From positions 1,488,001-1,552,000 of the forward strand of contig NZ_CP066776.1 in the NCBI RefSeq assembly GCF_010681825.2: a stretch of DNA of 64,000 nucleotides, given 5' to 3'. Numbering within the stretch: position 1 is the stretch's first letter; each line of letters starts with the position of its first letter. This stretch comes from Sulfuriroseicoccus oceanibius. Lineage in GTDB: Bacteria > Verrucomicrobiota > Verrucomicrobiia > Verrucomicrobiales > SLCJ01. The translations under genes and the position numbers were made by a program. This document shows positions 16,652 to 25,695 of this stretch, piece after piece. Under the pieces are notes generated by a model, which did not search any database, was not told where the DNA came from, and was given only the letters and a program-made list of their open reading frames with translations.

Positions 16652-17863
16652 ATGGTGAAGGACATATCAGGTAAAAATGCGGTGCTCGCGATTCAGCATG
16701 TGTTCGCGATGTTTGGAGCGACCGTGCTCGTCCCAGCGCTGACCGGGCTTAACCCGGGGATCGCGCTGATTTCCGCCGGGATCGGAACGCTCATATTCCA
16801 CGCGGTGACTGGTGGGATGGTGCCGGTCTTTCTCGGGTCGAGCTTCGCTTTCATTGGAGCGATCATCTCCATAGCCGGTGAAGGGGGAGAGAACCTGCCC
16901 TATGCGATCGGTGCCGTGTTCTTCACCGGGATTATTTACCTTCTCCTGTCGCAGATGGTTCGGTTCGCTGGAATCGATTTGATCAGGAGGCTATTTCCAG
17001 CGGTCGTGACTGGGCCGGTGATCATGGTGATCGGGCTTTCTCTCGCGCCGATTGCGGTTGGTATGGCATCCACCCACTGGCCGGTCGCGCTGATCAGCAT
17101 GGCGACGATTATTGCGATGACCACGCTTGTGAAAGGGTTCTTCAAGCTCGTTCCGATTCTGGTGGGAATCCTCGTGGGGTACCTGGCAGCGATGGCGTTC
17201 GGCATTGTCGATTTCACCGCACTGACCAGCAATGAGCGGATCTTTATGAATGTTTCGGATATCGTGCTGCCCAAGTTCCAGCTTGAGGCGATCCTCACGA
17301 TGGCTCCGATCGCGATTGTTTCGTTTATGGAGCACATCGGCGACATCACTACGAATGGCGCTGTCGTGGGTAAGGATTTCATGAAGAAGCCCGGCCTTCA
17401 CCGAACCCTTATGGGCGATGGTCTTGCGACGATGTTTGCCGGGCTTGTCGGTGGGCCTGCCAACACCACCTATTCTGAAAACACGGGCGTGCTCGCGGTG
17501 ACGAAAAACTACAACCCTGCGATCATTCGATTGGCTGCCGTCTTTGCCATCGTGCTCGGAATTTTCAGCCCGATTGCAGCATTCCTCAAAACGCTGCCGG
17601 TGGCCGTGATGGGCGGGGTGAGTTTCATTCTCTTCGGGATGATCGCATCGATCGGGATGCGTACCATCGCTCACTCCAGGCTCGACTTTAACAACAGTAG
17701 GAACCTAATCATCGTGACGCTGATTCTTGTCACGGGGCTCGCTGGGGTTGAGGTCAATGTGCAGGGTGTCGCACTCAAGGGGATCGGTCTTGCGGCTTTT
17801 GTGGGGATGATCAGCAACCTCGTGCTCCACATTATTCTTCCGGACAATCCGGATAACGACTAA
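16652..17863 (+). CDS. uraA: Uracil-xanthine (NCS2) permease
   Basis: A 403-residue inner-membrane proton symporter of the NCS2 family. The start [23 protein letters not shown] is the conserved QH motif in TM1; the later [22 protein letters not shown] and [23 protein letters not shown] are the TM8 Glu and TM10 substrate-site motifs of UraA-type uracil carriers. About 14 hydrophobic segments are visible. It lies 14 bases upstream of upp, so uptake and conversion of uracil are coupled in one transcript; this context favours uracil over xanthine as substrate. Confidence 0.94.
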   Translation: MVKDISGKNAVLAIQHVFAMFGATVLVPALTGLNPGIALISAGIGTLIFHAVTGGMVPVFLGSSFAFIGAIISIAGEGGENLPYAIGAVFFTGIIYLLLSQMVRFAGIDLIRRLFPAVVTGPVIMVIGLSLAPIAVGMASTHWPVALISMATIIAMTTLVKGFFKLVPILVGILVGYLAAMAFGIVDFTALTSNERIFMNVSDIVLPKFQLEAILTMAPIAIVSFMEHIGDITTNGAVVGKDFMKKPGLHRTLMGDGLATMFAGLVGGPANTTYSENTGVLAVTKNYNPAIIRLAAVFAIVLGIFSPIAAFLKTLPVAVMGGVSFILFGMIASIGMRTIAHSRLDFNNSRNLIIVTLILVTGLAGVEVNVQGVALKGIGLAAFVGMISNLVLHIILPDNPDND

Positions 17864-17877
17864 CAGGGAATACAACC

Positions 17878-18516
17878 ATGAAACAGTTTCCGACGCTCAC
17901 CGTTACCAATCATCCGTTGATTCAGCACAAGCTGACTTACATCCGGGACAAGTCGACATCGAAGCGCGAGTTCAAAGCCTTGATCGACGAAGTGGGTGCC
18001 CTTTTGACCTACGAGATCACCCGTGATCTTCCGCTCACAGCGGTTGAGGTGGAGACGCCGCTGCAGAAAACCGAGTGCCATAAGATCGATGATCGGAATC
18101 TGGTGATTGTTCCGCTCCTGCGTGCGGGGCTTGGGTTTGTCGACTCCATCCAGGATCTCATCCCGAACTGCATCGTCAGTCATGTGGGGATGTACCGGGA
18201 TCACGTAACCAAGGAGCCGGTCACCTATTACACGAATGAGATGCACAACCCGGGGGAGAAGAGTTTCATCATGGTGGACCCAATGCTTGCCACTGGTGGA
18301 TCCGCGGTGGCTGCAGTGGACTTCCTGAAAGCGAGTGGTGCGCGGGATATCCGTTTTATGTGTCTCGTGGCAGCTCCCGAAGGCGTCGAGCTCTTTGCCA
18401 AGGCCCATCCGGATGTCCCGATTTTTGCTGCGGCGCTGGACGAGAAGCTCAATGAGGATGCCTATATTCTTCCGGGCCTGGGCGATGCCGGTGATCGTCT
18501 GTTTGGGACGAATTAG
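17878..18516 (+). CDS. upp: Uracil phosphoribosyltransferase
   Basis: A 212-residue cytosolic enzyme making UMP from uracil and PRPP. The PRPP loop reads [19 protein letters not shown], and the uracil-binding C terminus is [21 protein letters not shown], both canonical. A Shine-Dalgarno-like CAGGGA is placed about 8 bases before the ATG. It follows uraA at 14 bases. No clear hairpin terminator was seen, although a T-run occurs at 18533-18540. Confidence 0.97.
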   Translation: MKQFPTLTVTNHPLIQHKLTYIRDKSTSKREFKALIDEVGALLTYEITRDLPLTAVEVETPLQKTECHKIDDRNLVIVPLLRAGLGFVDSIQDLIPNCIVSHVGMYRDHVTKEPVTYYTNEMHNPGEKSFIMVDPMLATGGSAVAAVDFLKASGARDIRFMCLVAAPEGVELFAKAHPDVPIFAAALDEKLNEDAYILPGLGDAGDRLFGTN

Positions 18517-18969
18517 GGGGCGGGGCGAGGTTGTTTTTTTAGACAGGATTTACAAGATGGACATGATGTGAATTGCGGGCGTCTGCGGATAGGTCTGTTT
18601 TGGAACCACAGAGGACTCAGAGAGCACAGAGTCGTTGAGAGACTGCCCCTATGGAGCTGTCTGGTTTTAGGTTGGGAAAGTGGTCGCTGCGCTCCTTGGG
18701 GTTTGGGGGGCGGATGGGAAACCTGCAGTCCGAGGGGGGCTCTTGGACAGAATTCACATGATGCTTTGAATCTGCGGAATCGGCGTAATCTGCGGATCCC
18801 CAAAAGCCCCCACCTGCGATGACCTGTTGTCGCGATGCGGGGCACCTCGCTTGCGTTCCATCCCATTCATCCTGCCCATCTGTGGAAAAACACAAAGCCT
18901 CGACCATCGGCTCCGGATGTTCTGTCGGATCCGTGGATGGTTAAAGAGATGAGGCGGCGAGCCTTAGCA
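18517..18969. repeat. Intergenic region made of dispersed repeat fragments
   Basis: No gene is supported. The region contains GACAGGATTTACAAGATGGAC at 18542-18562, ACCACAGAGGACTCAGAGAGCAC near 18604, TCTGCGGAATC and GCGTAATCTGCGGAT (18783-18797), and GCACCTCGCTTGCGT (18842-18856). These are the kinds of phrases scattered between genes of many large environmental genomes. The last two 15-mers occur again, in the opposite order, in the gap at 35040-35260. Confidence 0.65.
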
Positions 18970-20283
18970 CTACCCGTTGGCGTCGAGCCAGGCGAGGGCG
19001 TCGTCGCGGGTGGTGAGTTGGCCGTCGAGTTGGAGGGTTTGGATTTCGTTGAGGATTTTGCCGAGGTTGGGGCCGGGCTTGTGGCCGCGCTCGATCAGAT
19101 CGCGGCCGGTGACGAGAGGTGGGGGGACGACTGGTTCGTTGGCGAACTCATCGCGCTTGGCGAGGACGAACTCGTAGTTCTCGGTGATGCCATTGGACGA
19201 CGCGCAGTCGACCCGGTGGAGTTCGATTTCGTCGGTGAATGTGGGAGCGTCCATGAAGCGGCGCAGCGTCGATCGCTTCATCTTGGTCACGTTCATGAAG
19301 GTCATGTGGCGTGCGACCATCGGGCGCACGGCGTCGATCAGATGGTTCGGAGCTTTGAGTCGGCGCAGGATTTCCTCTGCCATTTCCGCGCCCACGCGGT
19401 CGTGGCCGTTGAAGCGGATGCGACCGGTCTCGTCGACGGTGCGGGTGGCGGGCTTTGCGATGTCGTGCAACAGGACGGCCCAGACCAGCGCTTCCGAGGC
19501 GTCTGCCGGGATCATGTCGAGCATGATGCGTGTGTGTTGGTAGACGTCGCCCTCGGGGTGGAACTCGGGTGGTTGGTCGCAGCCCTGGAGTTGGATGATT
19601 TCGGGCAGGATGTGCTGCATGAGTCCGGATTCCACCAGCAGGTCGAAGCCGCGGACGCGGTTGGGGTGGGTGAGGATGGTGCGGACTTCCGCGAAGATGC
19701 GCTCCACGCTGATTTGCGTGATCTGCGGGGCATGGGCTTGCAGCGCGACCCACGTGGACTCTTCGATTTTCAAGTCGAAGCGGGCGGCGAAGCGGACGGC
19801 GCGCAGCATGCGGAGGTAATCCTCGGCGAAGCGTGTTTCGGCATCGCCGATGGCGCGCAGCGTGCGGGCATCCAGATCCTGTTGGCCGCCGATGAAGTCG
19901 ATCACTTCGCCGGTGGCTGGGTTTTCAAACAATCCATTGATGGTGAAGTCGCGGCGGTGGGCGTCCTTTTCCGGAGTGGAATAACAGACGCTATCCGGGC
20001 GGCGGCCGTCGCCGTAGGAGCCGTCTTCGCGGAACGTGGCGACTTCGAAATCGAAGCCGTGGTAGTGGACGAGTGCTACGCCGAAGTGGGCACCGACCAT
20101 GCGCACTTTGGAGAAGGCCGCGGCGACCTGCTGCGGCGTGGCATTGGTGGCGATGTCGTAATCCTTCACGTGGTTGCCCATCAGTCGGTCGCGCACGCAG
20201 CCACCGGCGAAGAACGCGGTGAACCCGGCATCGGTGAGGGTGGCAACGACTGAGCAGGCGGCTTGGCGGAGAGGATCGGTCAT
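18970..20283 (-). CDS. CCA tRNA nucleotidyltransferase / poly(A) polymerase family with HD domain
   Basis: A 437-residue class II nucleotidyltransferase that completes or repairs tRNA 3' CCA ends. The N-terminal head has FFAGGCVRDRLMG and the metal-binding DYD (KDYDIATNA); RRDFTINGLF and RFAEDYLRMLRAVRFAARF are the neck and body motifs; a C-terminal HD domain has LLHDIAKPATR. The frame is open 178 codons further upstream, but that extension runs antisense through the prepilin peptidase gene and has an odd composition, so ATG 20283 is taken. The tRNA gene at 21.8 kb does encode its own CCA, so repair may be as important as synthesis. Confidence 0.9.
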   Translation of the reverse strand: MTDPLRQAACSVVATLTDAGFTAFFAGGCVRDRLMGNHVKDYDIATNATPQQVAAAFSKVRMVGAHFGVALVHYHGFDFEVATFREDGSYGDGRRPDSVCYSTPEKDAHRRDFTINGLFENPATGEVIDFIGGQQDLDARTLRAIGDAETRFAEDYLRMLRAVRFAARFDLKIEESTWVALQAHAPQITQISVERIFAEVRTILTHPNRVRGFDLLVESGLMQHILPEIIQLQGCDQPPEFHPEGDVYQHTRIMLDMIPADASEALVWAVLLHDIAKPATRTVDETGRIRFNGHDRVGAEMAEEILRRLKAPNHLIDAVRPMVARHMTFMNVTKMKRSTLRRFMDAPTFTDEIELHRVDCASSNGITENYEFVLAKRDEFANEPVVPPPLVTGRDLIERGHKPGPNLGKILNEIQTLQLDGQLTTRDDALAWLDANG

Positions 20284-20328
20284 GACGCGGAAATTGGATG
20301 GCAGCTCGCGTGATTTCGCGGTTGCACA

Positions 20329-21498
20329 ATGGTGAGAAACTTCGTTGATGTTGGTATGCTTGGCAATCCTGTGGATGTAGTTCTTAACCTGGCGGCGTTT
20401 ATGATCGGCGCCTGTGTGGGGTCGTTTCTTAATGTGTGCATCTACCGGTGGCCGCTGGATCTGAAAGTGGACGAACCCAAGCGCTCGTTCTGCCCGAAGT
20501 GCAAGAGCCCGATCCCGATGTGGCGTAACGTGCCGATTTTGAGTTGGTTGATGTTGCGGGGCAAGTGTGGCGACTGCAAGGCGCCGATCCCGGTGCGGTA
20601 TGTGTTGGTGGAGTTGTTCACCGCGCTGGGCTTTCTGGCGATCTGGCTTCACTGGCCGCCTGCGGTGGCGGTGGCGCTGATCTTTTTCTTTGTGTGCTGC
20701 ATGGTCACCCTGTGGGTGGACATGGAGCATTACATCATCCCGGATCAGGTTTCGATCAACGCGGTGCCGCTCGGGCTGCTGGCCGGTGCTCTGGCCCCTG
20801 GATTGTTTGACGAGCAAATCTGGTACCGCGGGTTGATGTGGAGTGCGCTGGGAGCATTGACCGGCTATGTCGTGCTTTATGGCGTGGTGGAGCTGGGCAA
20901 GAAGCTCTTCGGACGCAAGCGGCTCAAGCTGGACGGGGTGGAAAAGTGGTCGGCCCGCGATGGCGAGCAGGGGCCGGTTTTCTCATTGGGCGACGAGAAG
21001 TACGAGTGGGAGGAGTTGTTTTCGCGTCCGACCGACCGGCTGGTGGTGACTTCTCCGGCGGTACGTTTTGACGTGGCGGATGGTTCCTCGGTGAGCCACC
21101 AGGAGGTCGACGTGCATTTGGGTTGGGACTCGGTGCGTGTCGTGCGTGGTGGCAAGAACGGTGAAACGGTGGACGAATGGCCGCTCGACCAGGTGAAGAC
21201 GATCCGCGGCGAGGCGGCTGATGTGGTGATCCCGCGCGAGGCGATGGGCTTTGGCGATGTGAAGTGGTTGGCGATGGCCGGATGCTTCATCGGTTGGCAG
21301 GGTGTCTTCTTCACCGTGGGGGCGGCGTCCTTGATTGGCACCTTGCTTTCCGTGGTGCTGACGGTGGTTGGTTTGCGTGCGTGGACGACACGTATTCCTT
21401 TTGGGCCTTATTTAGTGATCGGGGCTTGGTTGTGGTTACTCTTTGGTTCTGAGTGGGTTGAGGGGTATTTGAAGTGGTCTGGGTTCGGTGGGTTTTGA
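20329..21498 (+). CDS. Prepilin peptidase (A24 family) with a large cytosolic insert
   Basis: A 389-residue membrane aspartyl protease that cleaves type IV pilin or pseudopilin leader peptides and may N-methylate the product. It begins with a GSFLNVCIYRWP segment and two zinc-type CxxC pairs (CPKC, CGDC). The catalytic Asp residues lie in WVDMEHYIIPD and GFGDVKWLAMAG. Between the membrane segments before these is an extra soluble stretch (about residues 180-305, FGRKRLKLDG to TIRGEAADVVIP) making the protein about 120 residues longer than the usual 230-290. No pilin gene is adjacent. ATG 20356 is an alternative start. Confidence 0.9.
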   Translation: MVRNFVDVGMLGNPVDVVLNLAAFMIGACVGSFLNVCIYRWPLDLKVDEPKRSFCPKCKSPIPMWRNVPILSWLMLRGKCGDCKAPIPVRYVLVELFTALGFLAIWLHWPPAVAVALIFFFVCCMVTLWVDMEHYIIPDQVSINAVPLGLLAGALAPGLFDEQIWYRGLMWSALGALTGYVVLYGVVELGKKLFGRKRLKLDGVEKWSARDGEQGPVFSLGDEKYEWEELFSRPTDRLVVTSPAVRFDVADGSSVSHQEVDVHLGWDSVRVVRGGKNGETVDEWPLDQVKTIRGEAADVVIPREAMGFGDVKWLAMAGCFIGWQGVFFTVGAASLIGTLLSVVLTVVGLRAWTTRIPFGPYLVIGAWLWLLFGSEWVEGYLKWSGFGGF

Positions 21499-21501
21499 GA
21501 A

Positions 21502-21541
21502 AAAATGAAATTTTAGACTCAAAAGGTCTTGCATTCATTTT
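21502..21541 (+). terminator. Possible terminator of the prepilin peptidase gene
   Basis: AAAATGAA pairs with TTCATTTT and, within the loop, AGAC pairs with GTCT, ending in TTTT. The AT-rich stem makes this a weaker candidate than the others in the window. Confidence 0.45.
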
Positions 21542-21724
21542 CTGAGGGTGTATCCTTCGCCAGCTCCGCTTCGGCGGACATGAGAAAGCTCGGTTCGATG
21601 CTTTTCAAAGGTTTCTGGGGGTTTCCTTTGAGAATGTTCAACCGGGCTTTCTTTTTTTATTTTCAGGGAGGACGGGGTGCCGAAAGGTGGCTCCGGGAAT
21701 CTGCGAAAAATAGAGAATTTCTCG

Positions 21725-21753
21725 TTGCATACTCCGCGTGGGTGGTGCATAGA
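21725..21753 (+). promoter_or_regulatory. Candidate sigma-70 promoter of tRNA-Val
   Basis: TTGCAT at 21725-21730 and CATAGA at 21748-21753 are separated by 17 bases and lie about 48 bases ahead of the tRNA. The match to TTGACA/TATAAT is moderate; the spacing and position are right. Confidence 0.4.
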
Positions 21754-21800
21754 TTCCCACCCGATCGCCACGGCGGCCGGACAAGCAAATTTTCCCAAAT

Positions 21801-21875
21801 GCGCGATTAGCTCAGTGGTAGAGCAATGCCTTGACATGGCAGAGGTCACTGGTTCAAATCCAGTATTGCGCACCA
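21801..21875 (+). tRNA. tRNA-Val (anticodon GAC)
   Basis: A full cloverleaf of 75 bases. Acceptor stem GCGCGAT/ATTGCGC (one G-T), D arm GCTC-AGTGGTA-GAGC, anticodon loop TTGACAT with anticodon GAC, T arm ACTGG-TTCAAAT-CCAGT, discriminator A and encoded CCA. The outermost anticodon-stem pair is an A-G mismatch. GAC reads the valine codons GUC and GUU. The gene is single and has its own terminator. Confidence 0.96.
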
Positions 21876-21881
21876 TTTTAC

Positions 21882-21916
21882 AACCAGCGACTGCACCGGC
21901 GGTCGCTGGTTTTTTT
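21882..21916 (+). terminator. Terminator of the tRNA-Val transcript
   Basis: AACCAGCGAC pairs perfectly with GTCGCTGGTT (10 bp) around a 10-base loop and runs into six T, starting 7 bases after the encoded CCA. Confidence 0.95.
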
Positions 21917-22093
21917 GTGGCAGGTGGGACTTGGGTCCGTGCCACTAGCCCCGGGCGACAAAAAGAGGCAGGCGCGGAAGAATCCACACCTGCCTCCAGG
22001 CTTTTGGGTTGTTACGGTTGCTCTCGCGTTGAGGTCAAGCGCGCGGCTGAGCCGGCGGCTTGGTGATCTGCCAATTGAGCGATCAAATTGGTA

Positions 22094-22738
22094 TTATTTG
22101 CGGCGGCGGAGGATGGCTGTCAGAGCGCCCAGGCTGAGGAGTGCTGTTGATGACGGCTCGGGCACGGCAGTGACGTTGATTTCCATGTAGGCGGATGATC
22201 CTGTGGTGGAGATGCCGCCGGATGGTGCGTTGCGGAGCGTTCCACTGAGGGGGGCTGGGGCGATGTTCCAGATGCGGGCATCGGCGTCGGTATCACCTGT
22301 GCCGATGGTTCCGTCTCCCGAGGTGTCGGAATAGAAAGCGTAGAAGTATTCGGTGGAGCTTGAGATGGTTTCTCCGCTGAAGTTCCACGTCATGATTGCG
22401 TTGGTAGCTGTGTTGGTGACGTCGATTGTGTTGACCGAGGAAGCGACGACCGATGTCAGGTCGGTGGGGCTTGTGAGGAGGGCGAGGTGGATGTCGCCTG
22501 TGGTTGCGCCGCCGCCTGAGTAGCGGATAAACGAGACGCTTTGCAATGCGACCGATTCGGTGAGGGCGTCGCCGCTGGTGGTGAAGCCGCTGTCGTTGAG
22601 AGACGCGCTTTGGTAGTGCCAGTTGCCGCGGTCGGATCCGGTTGGGTTGTTTAGATCTCCGGTTGAGAGGATGGTCGCTGCGGAGGCGGTGGCAATGGAT
22701 GCGGAGAGCGTTAGTGCGATGTGTGTGATTGTTTTCAT
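22094..22738 (-). CDS. PEP-CTERM sorting domain protein
   Basis: A 214-residue exported protein. A signal peptide (MKTITHIALTLSASIATASA) leads into a Ser/Thr/Gly-rich beta-type region with no cysteine. The C terminus VPEPSSTALLSLGALTAILRRRK is the complete PEP-CTERM tripartite signal, recognised by an exosortase (XrtA-type) that transfers the protein to the surface; no exosortase is in the window. The start at 22738 is taken because it gives the signal peptide. Such proteins are usually extracellular matrix or surface components; nothing here shows a ligand. It lies 119 bases downstream of the GntR/LacI regulator, in the same direction. Confidence 0.93.
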   Translation of the reverse strand: MKTITHIALTLSASIATASAATILSTGDLNNPTGSDRGNWHYQSASLNDSGFTTSGDALTESVALQSVSFIRYSGGGATTGDIHLALLTSPTDLTSVVASSVNTIDVTNTATNAIMTWNFSGETISSSTEYFYAFYSDTSGDGTIGTGDTDADARIWNIAPAPLSGTLRNAPSGGISTTGSSAYMEINVTAVPEPSSTALLSLGALTAILRRRK

Positions 22739-22857
22739 GTCGTTACCAGTTGGTGTGTTGCCGGGCACTGTGATTTGGGTGGTGCCGGGCAATCATGTTG
22801 TAGCTGGCTGGTGGACATGGTTGCGAAATGATCGGGCTGGTTCTGAATGGGGACCAA

Positions 22858-23910
22858 TCAGCGGGCGGTTTCGCCTTGGACGAATTCCGGGATGAGTGGC
22901 GTGAATTGGCGGTCGCTTTGTGTGGCGTGAGCGACGGCGGAGGCTACCATGCGGATCATCCGAGTCCCGGTGGTGTAGTAAGCGGGTGACGGGCTGAGGT
23001 AGTCATAGGCGGATGAATACGCCATGCTGATCAGCGATACGTCTTGCGGGATGCGGCAGCCGATGGAGAGCAGGTGGGAAAAGGTGGTCAGGAAGTGGTG
23101 GTTGTTTTGGATTAGAAGTGCGGTCGGGCGTGTATCGCGGCGGAAGGTGTGGTTCAGGCTGGATATCAATTCCGGAACATTGAAGCCATGGCGAAGGATG
23201 AGTCGTTCGGCGGAGGCGGAGGATTGGTCGAGCGCGTCATTGAAGCCGGATTCCGCCTGGCCGGCGCCCGCCAGGGTGGCATCGGGTAGAATGAGTCCGA
23301 TATGCCGGTGACCCATGCGCAGTAGCTTGGAGGTGGCGTGATGTGCGGTGGCGTAGTGGTCGCTGTCGATGGACGGGATGGTAATGCCAGGAAAGCGGCT
23401 GCCGAAGATGATTGCGGGCTGTTTTTGGTCGTGGAACCACTGCTGGATCGGGCGTGGGCATTGGTGGAGCAACCAGATGACACTCGGGTTTGCTTCTGTC
23501 AGTTCGGTCAAGGCGCGTTCTACCGATGAGTGGCGGAAGGCCTGGGTAGTTTGGACATCGACGGTGATTTGGCTCGAGCTCAAGAGGTGGCGCAGCCGTG
23601 CGAGCTGGCCGAGGAATTGCTCGGTGGATTGGTGTTCGGCATTTGGGGTTACGACGACGCAGCGCTTGGGGACGTTGGGGTGTGGCGAGGTCGGTCGAAC
23701 CCGGATCTCGCGTCTGCGTGAGCGATCGGGTGGGTTGATGGTGCCGTCTTCGGTCAGGATATGGAGGGCCTCGCGGACGCAATTGCGACTGATGAGGAGT
23801 TTCTCCGCGAGTCTGCGCTCGCTTGGTAAGCTGGTGGTGTAGACCCCTGAGATGATCATTTCTTTGATCAGACAGGCGGCCTGAGCTGACTTGTTTTGAG
23901 GAAGGGGCAT
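22858..23910 (-). CDS. GntR-type HTH fused to LacI-like sugar-binding domain, transcriptional regulator
   Basis: A 350-residue regulator. The N terminus (about 1-70) is a GntR winged helix (IKEMIISGVYTTSLPSERRLAEKLLISRNCVREALHILTEDG). Residues 85-350 resemble the LacI/GalR periplasmic-binding fold, with HYATAHHATSKLLRMGHRHIGLILPD, a stretch typical of that family. Such hybrids are frequent in Verrucomicrobiota and normally sense a sugar or related metabolite; the ligand is unknown. The frame continues upstream of the ATG, but the extension is atypical. A 7-3-7 inverted repeat lies 82-98 bases before the start and may be its operator. Neighbours suggest it may control the PEP-CTERM gene or the secreted cassette, as inference only. 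Confidence 0.88.
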   Translation of the reverse strand: MPLPQNKSAQAACLIKEMIISGVYTTSLPSERRLAEKLLISRNCVREALHILTEDGTINPPDRSRRREIRVRPTSPHPNVPKRCVVVTPNAEHQSTEQFLGQLARLRHLLSSSQITVDVQTTQAFRHSSVERALTELTEANPSVIWLLHQCPRPIQQWFHDQKQPAIIFGSRFPGITIPSIDSDHYATAHHATSKLLRMGHRHIGLILPDATLAGAGQAESGFNDALDQSSASAERLILRHGFNVPELISSLNHTFRRDTRPTALLIQNNHHFLTTFSHLLSIGCRIPQDVSLISMAYSSAYDYLSPSPAYYTTGTRMIRMVASAVAHATQSDRQFTPLIPEFVQGETAR

Positions 23911-23991
23911 GTGCGAGGCGGAAGTTTGAGTGTGGCGGGCCGGCGCGGAAATCGAAACATACTGGTTCTTATTTGGTACCAGATCGCGTGG

Positions 23992-24008
23992 GTTCATTCC
24001 AAATGAAC
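23992..24008. promoter_or_regulatory. Candidate operator upstream of the GntR/LacI regulator
   Basis: GTTCATT-CCA-AATGAAC is a perfect 7-bp inverted repeat around 3 bases, in the gap between the cassette terminator and the regulator's start. It is similar in size to operators of dimeric regulators. No second copy was found within the window by eye. Confidence 0.4.
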
Positions 24009-24052
24009 GGTCAGCGCTGCGCAAACGGGGGCAATTGCCGGTGGGGAGACAC

Positions 24053-24097
24053 AAAAAATCCGCCGACCTCGACGTGCTGGGCACGGAGATCGGCGGA
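24053..24097 (-). terminator. Terminator of the three-gene secreted cassette
   Basis: A long stem (TCCGCCGACCTC with GAGATCGGCGGA, one mismatch, then CGTGC-TGG-GCACG) followed on the minus strand by six T. It begins 41 bases after the stop codon of the last cassette gene. Confidence 0.92.
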
Positions 24098-24137
24098 CTG
24101 GATGGAGGAGAGGGAGGGGATGACCGCTCAATGCGTC

Positions 24138-25178
24138 TTACTCAGAGGTGCCGATCTGGGCGTTGACGACGATGCGACGGTCGTAGGTGAAGGTGACTCC
24201 GATGTGCTCAACGGGCTCCGGGTCGAGGCCTTCGGCCTGTTGGGTGACGCGGAGGGTGTACTGGCCGGATTCGCCGAGGTATTTGCCGAGGTTGGAAATA
24301 CGGACCTGGCGGGACTGCGGAGCGTCACCGATGACCGTGCCGCCGAGGATCTGGGTGGCGTTGTTGTTTGGATCGATGATTTCCACGCTCCAGTTGTCTT
24401 TTGCGTAGAGGTTGTCGATGTTGATTTTAATGGGATCGAACTGTCGGTAGGTTTCGCCGCCTTCAATCCCGGCGCTGGACTCGAAGTATGCATTGGCGAC
24501 GGGCCAGACTTGGACCGAGTGGGAGTCTGCCATGGTGGCGGAGGCGCTGTCGGTGGCTGGGTTCCAGATGCTGAAGGTTTCCGTACCCGCGACTTGTTCC
24601 CAGTCGTCGCTGACGAAGCCCGAGCTGAAGCTGGCGGGGCTTGCCATCATGGTCGAGAGGGCGGACGAGACGTCTGTGGCGTCGGCGTAGTCGGTGGTGT
24701 AGGCCGACGGATGGGCGAAGGTGTCGGCGGGGTAGGGTTCCTTGTTGTAGAGCAATGTGAGCTGGGTGGCCGCGGCGCTGTGGTAGGCTGGGCTGATGCC
24801 GTCGATCTGAACCGAGTAGCCCTTGTCCACGCGGGTGCGGGGATTGGTCGGGGTGTCGTTCGGGTCTGGTGTGATGACGACGACTTCCGGGCTGTAGAAG
24901 CCATTGACGACCGTGGTGTCGAGCAGCTTTTGCTCAGCGGTTTCGGTGTTGATCGACCAGAGTTCGAAGGTGGCGTCGCCGTAGAGGATGGGGAGGGGGG
25001 CATTGGTCGAGCCGGCTTCGCCCAGATCGTTGAGTGCCGCGCGGACTTCTTCGCCGAACTCGTTGGTTTGGATTTGGATGATTTGGTTTTTGTGTTTGCT
25101 GTCGGTATTGGCGGATGCGGCCAGTGTGGACAGAGCAACAAGGACCAGAGAGCTTGGGATGAGGGGATTAGTTTTCAT
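24138..25178 (-). CDS. Secreted protein of unknown function, cassette gene 3
   Basis: A 346-residue protein with a signal peptide (MKTNPLIPSSLVLVALSTLAASA). I do not recognise a family. The mature part is acidic, rich in Thr, Asn and Asp, and seems to contain no cysteine; it looks like beta-rich extracellular architecture, with a jelly-roll or Ig-type ending (GQYTLRVTQQAEGLDPEPVEHIGVTFTYDRRIVV). Its start codon lies 11 bases inside the end of cassette gene 2, with no separate ribosome-binding site visible, so translation is probably coupled. There is no PEP-CTERM or other anchor. Confidence 0.8.
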   Translation of the reverse strand: MKTNPLIPSSLVLVALSTLAASANTDSKHKNQIIQIQTNEFGEEVRAALNDLGEAGSTNAPLPILYGDATFELWSINTETAEQKLLDTTVVNGFYSPEVVVITPDPNDTPTNPRTRVDKGYSVQIDGISPAYHSAAATQLTLLYNKEPYPADTFAHPSAYTTDYADATDVSSALSTMMASPASFSSGFVSDDWEQVAGTETFSIWNPATDSASATMADSHSVQVWPVANAYFESSAGIEGGETYRQFDPIKINIDNLYAKDNWSVEIIDPNNNATQILGGTVIGDAPQSRQVRISNLGKYLGESGQYTLRVTQQAEGLDPEPVEHIGVTFTYDRRIVVNAQIGTSE

Positions 25179-25680
25179 CGGAGGAGTGGGCGCGTGGGGG
25201 GAGGACTGAGACCGGGTTGTTGTTGAAGGTGGCGATGGCGACCCGTTTGGATTTGGCGAGGTGTTTGCGTTGGCTGGTGCTCAGTGGGCTGTTGCCTTTG
25301 ATGTTGTTCACGGTGACGGGGAAATTGCCGAGCCATGAGCGGTTGTAGCGCAGGAACTCGGACCACGTGACGTAGACGCCGCTTGGTTTGTCCGGGAATT
25401 TGTCAGCCAACTTTTCGGGCTGGGAGAGAACCGAGCTCTTGGGGACTGCGGTCCAGCGCTGGCCATCGTTGAGGATGGTCATCCCGTTGAGCATCGACTG
25501 GTTTTGCTTGGCCGGATTGAAGGCCGAGCCCTTTTGTGTGTTGTGGACTCGTTCCAAATGGGCGGCGCGAGCTTCCAGTGTCTGGTGGGCCAGCTGGGTC
25601 TTGGTAGGCTGTGGGGCCGCGTAGGTGGTGGGCAGAACCGCGGCAGCCAGCAGAAGGGGAAGAAAGCGGGAGGTGCGCAT
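25168..25680 (-). CDS. Secreted protein of unknown function, cassette gene 2
   Basis: A 170-residue protein with a signal peptide (MRTSRFLPLLLAAAVLPTTYAAP). The mature part is basic, with a helical segment after the signal (LAHQTLEARAAHLERVHNTQKG), a GMTILNDGQRWTAVPKSSVL region and the phrase YVTWSEFLRYNRSWLG; it seems to contain no cysteine. I do not recognise a domain. It starts 15 bases after cassette gene 1 and overlaps gene 3 by 11 bases, so the three are one transcription unit. Lack of an anchor suggests a soluble, perhaps partner-bound, exported protein. Confidence 0.8.
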   Translation of the reverse strand: MRTSRFLPLLLAAAVLPTTYAAPQPTKTQLAHQTLEARAAHLERVHNTQKGSAFNPAKQNQSMLNGMTILNDGQRWTAVPKSSVLSQPEKLADKFPDKPSGVYVTWSEFLRYNRSWLGNFPVTVNNIKGNSPLSTSQRKHLAKSKRVAIATFNNNPVSVLPPRAHSSDEN

Positions 25681-25695
25681 CGTCGGGCAGAGGGC

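Noticed and set aside
18835-20253. Plus-strand 472-codon open frame opposite the CCA enzyme
   Set aside because: Antisense shadow; the translation is Val/Gly/Asp-rich without any domain.
20284-20817. N-terminal extension of the CCA enzyme by 178 codons
   Set aside because: It lies antisense inside the prepilin peptidase gene and has basic, low-complexity composition; the conserved start is at 20283.
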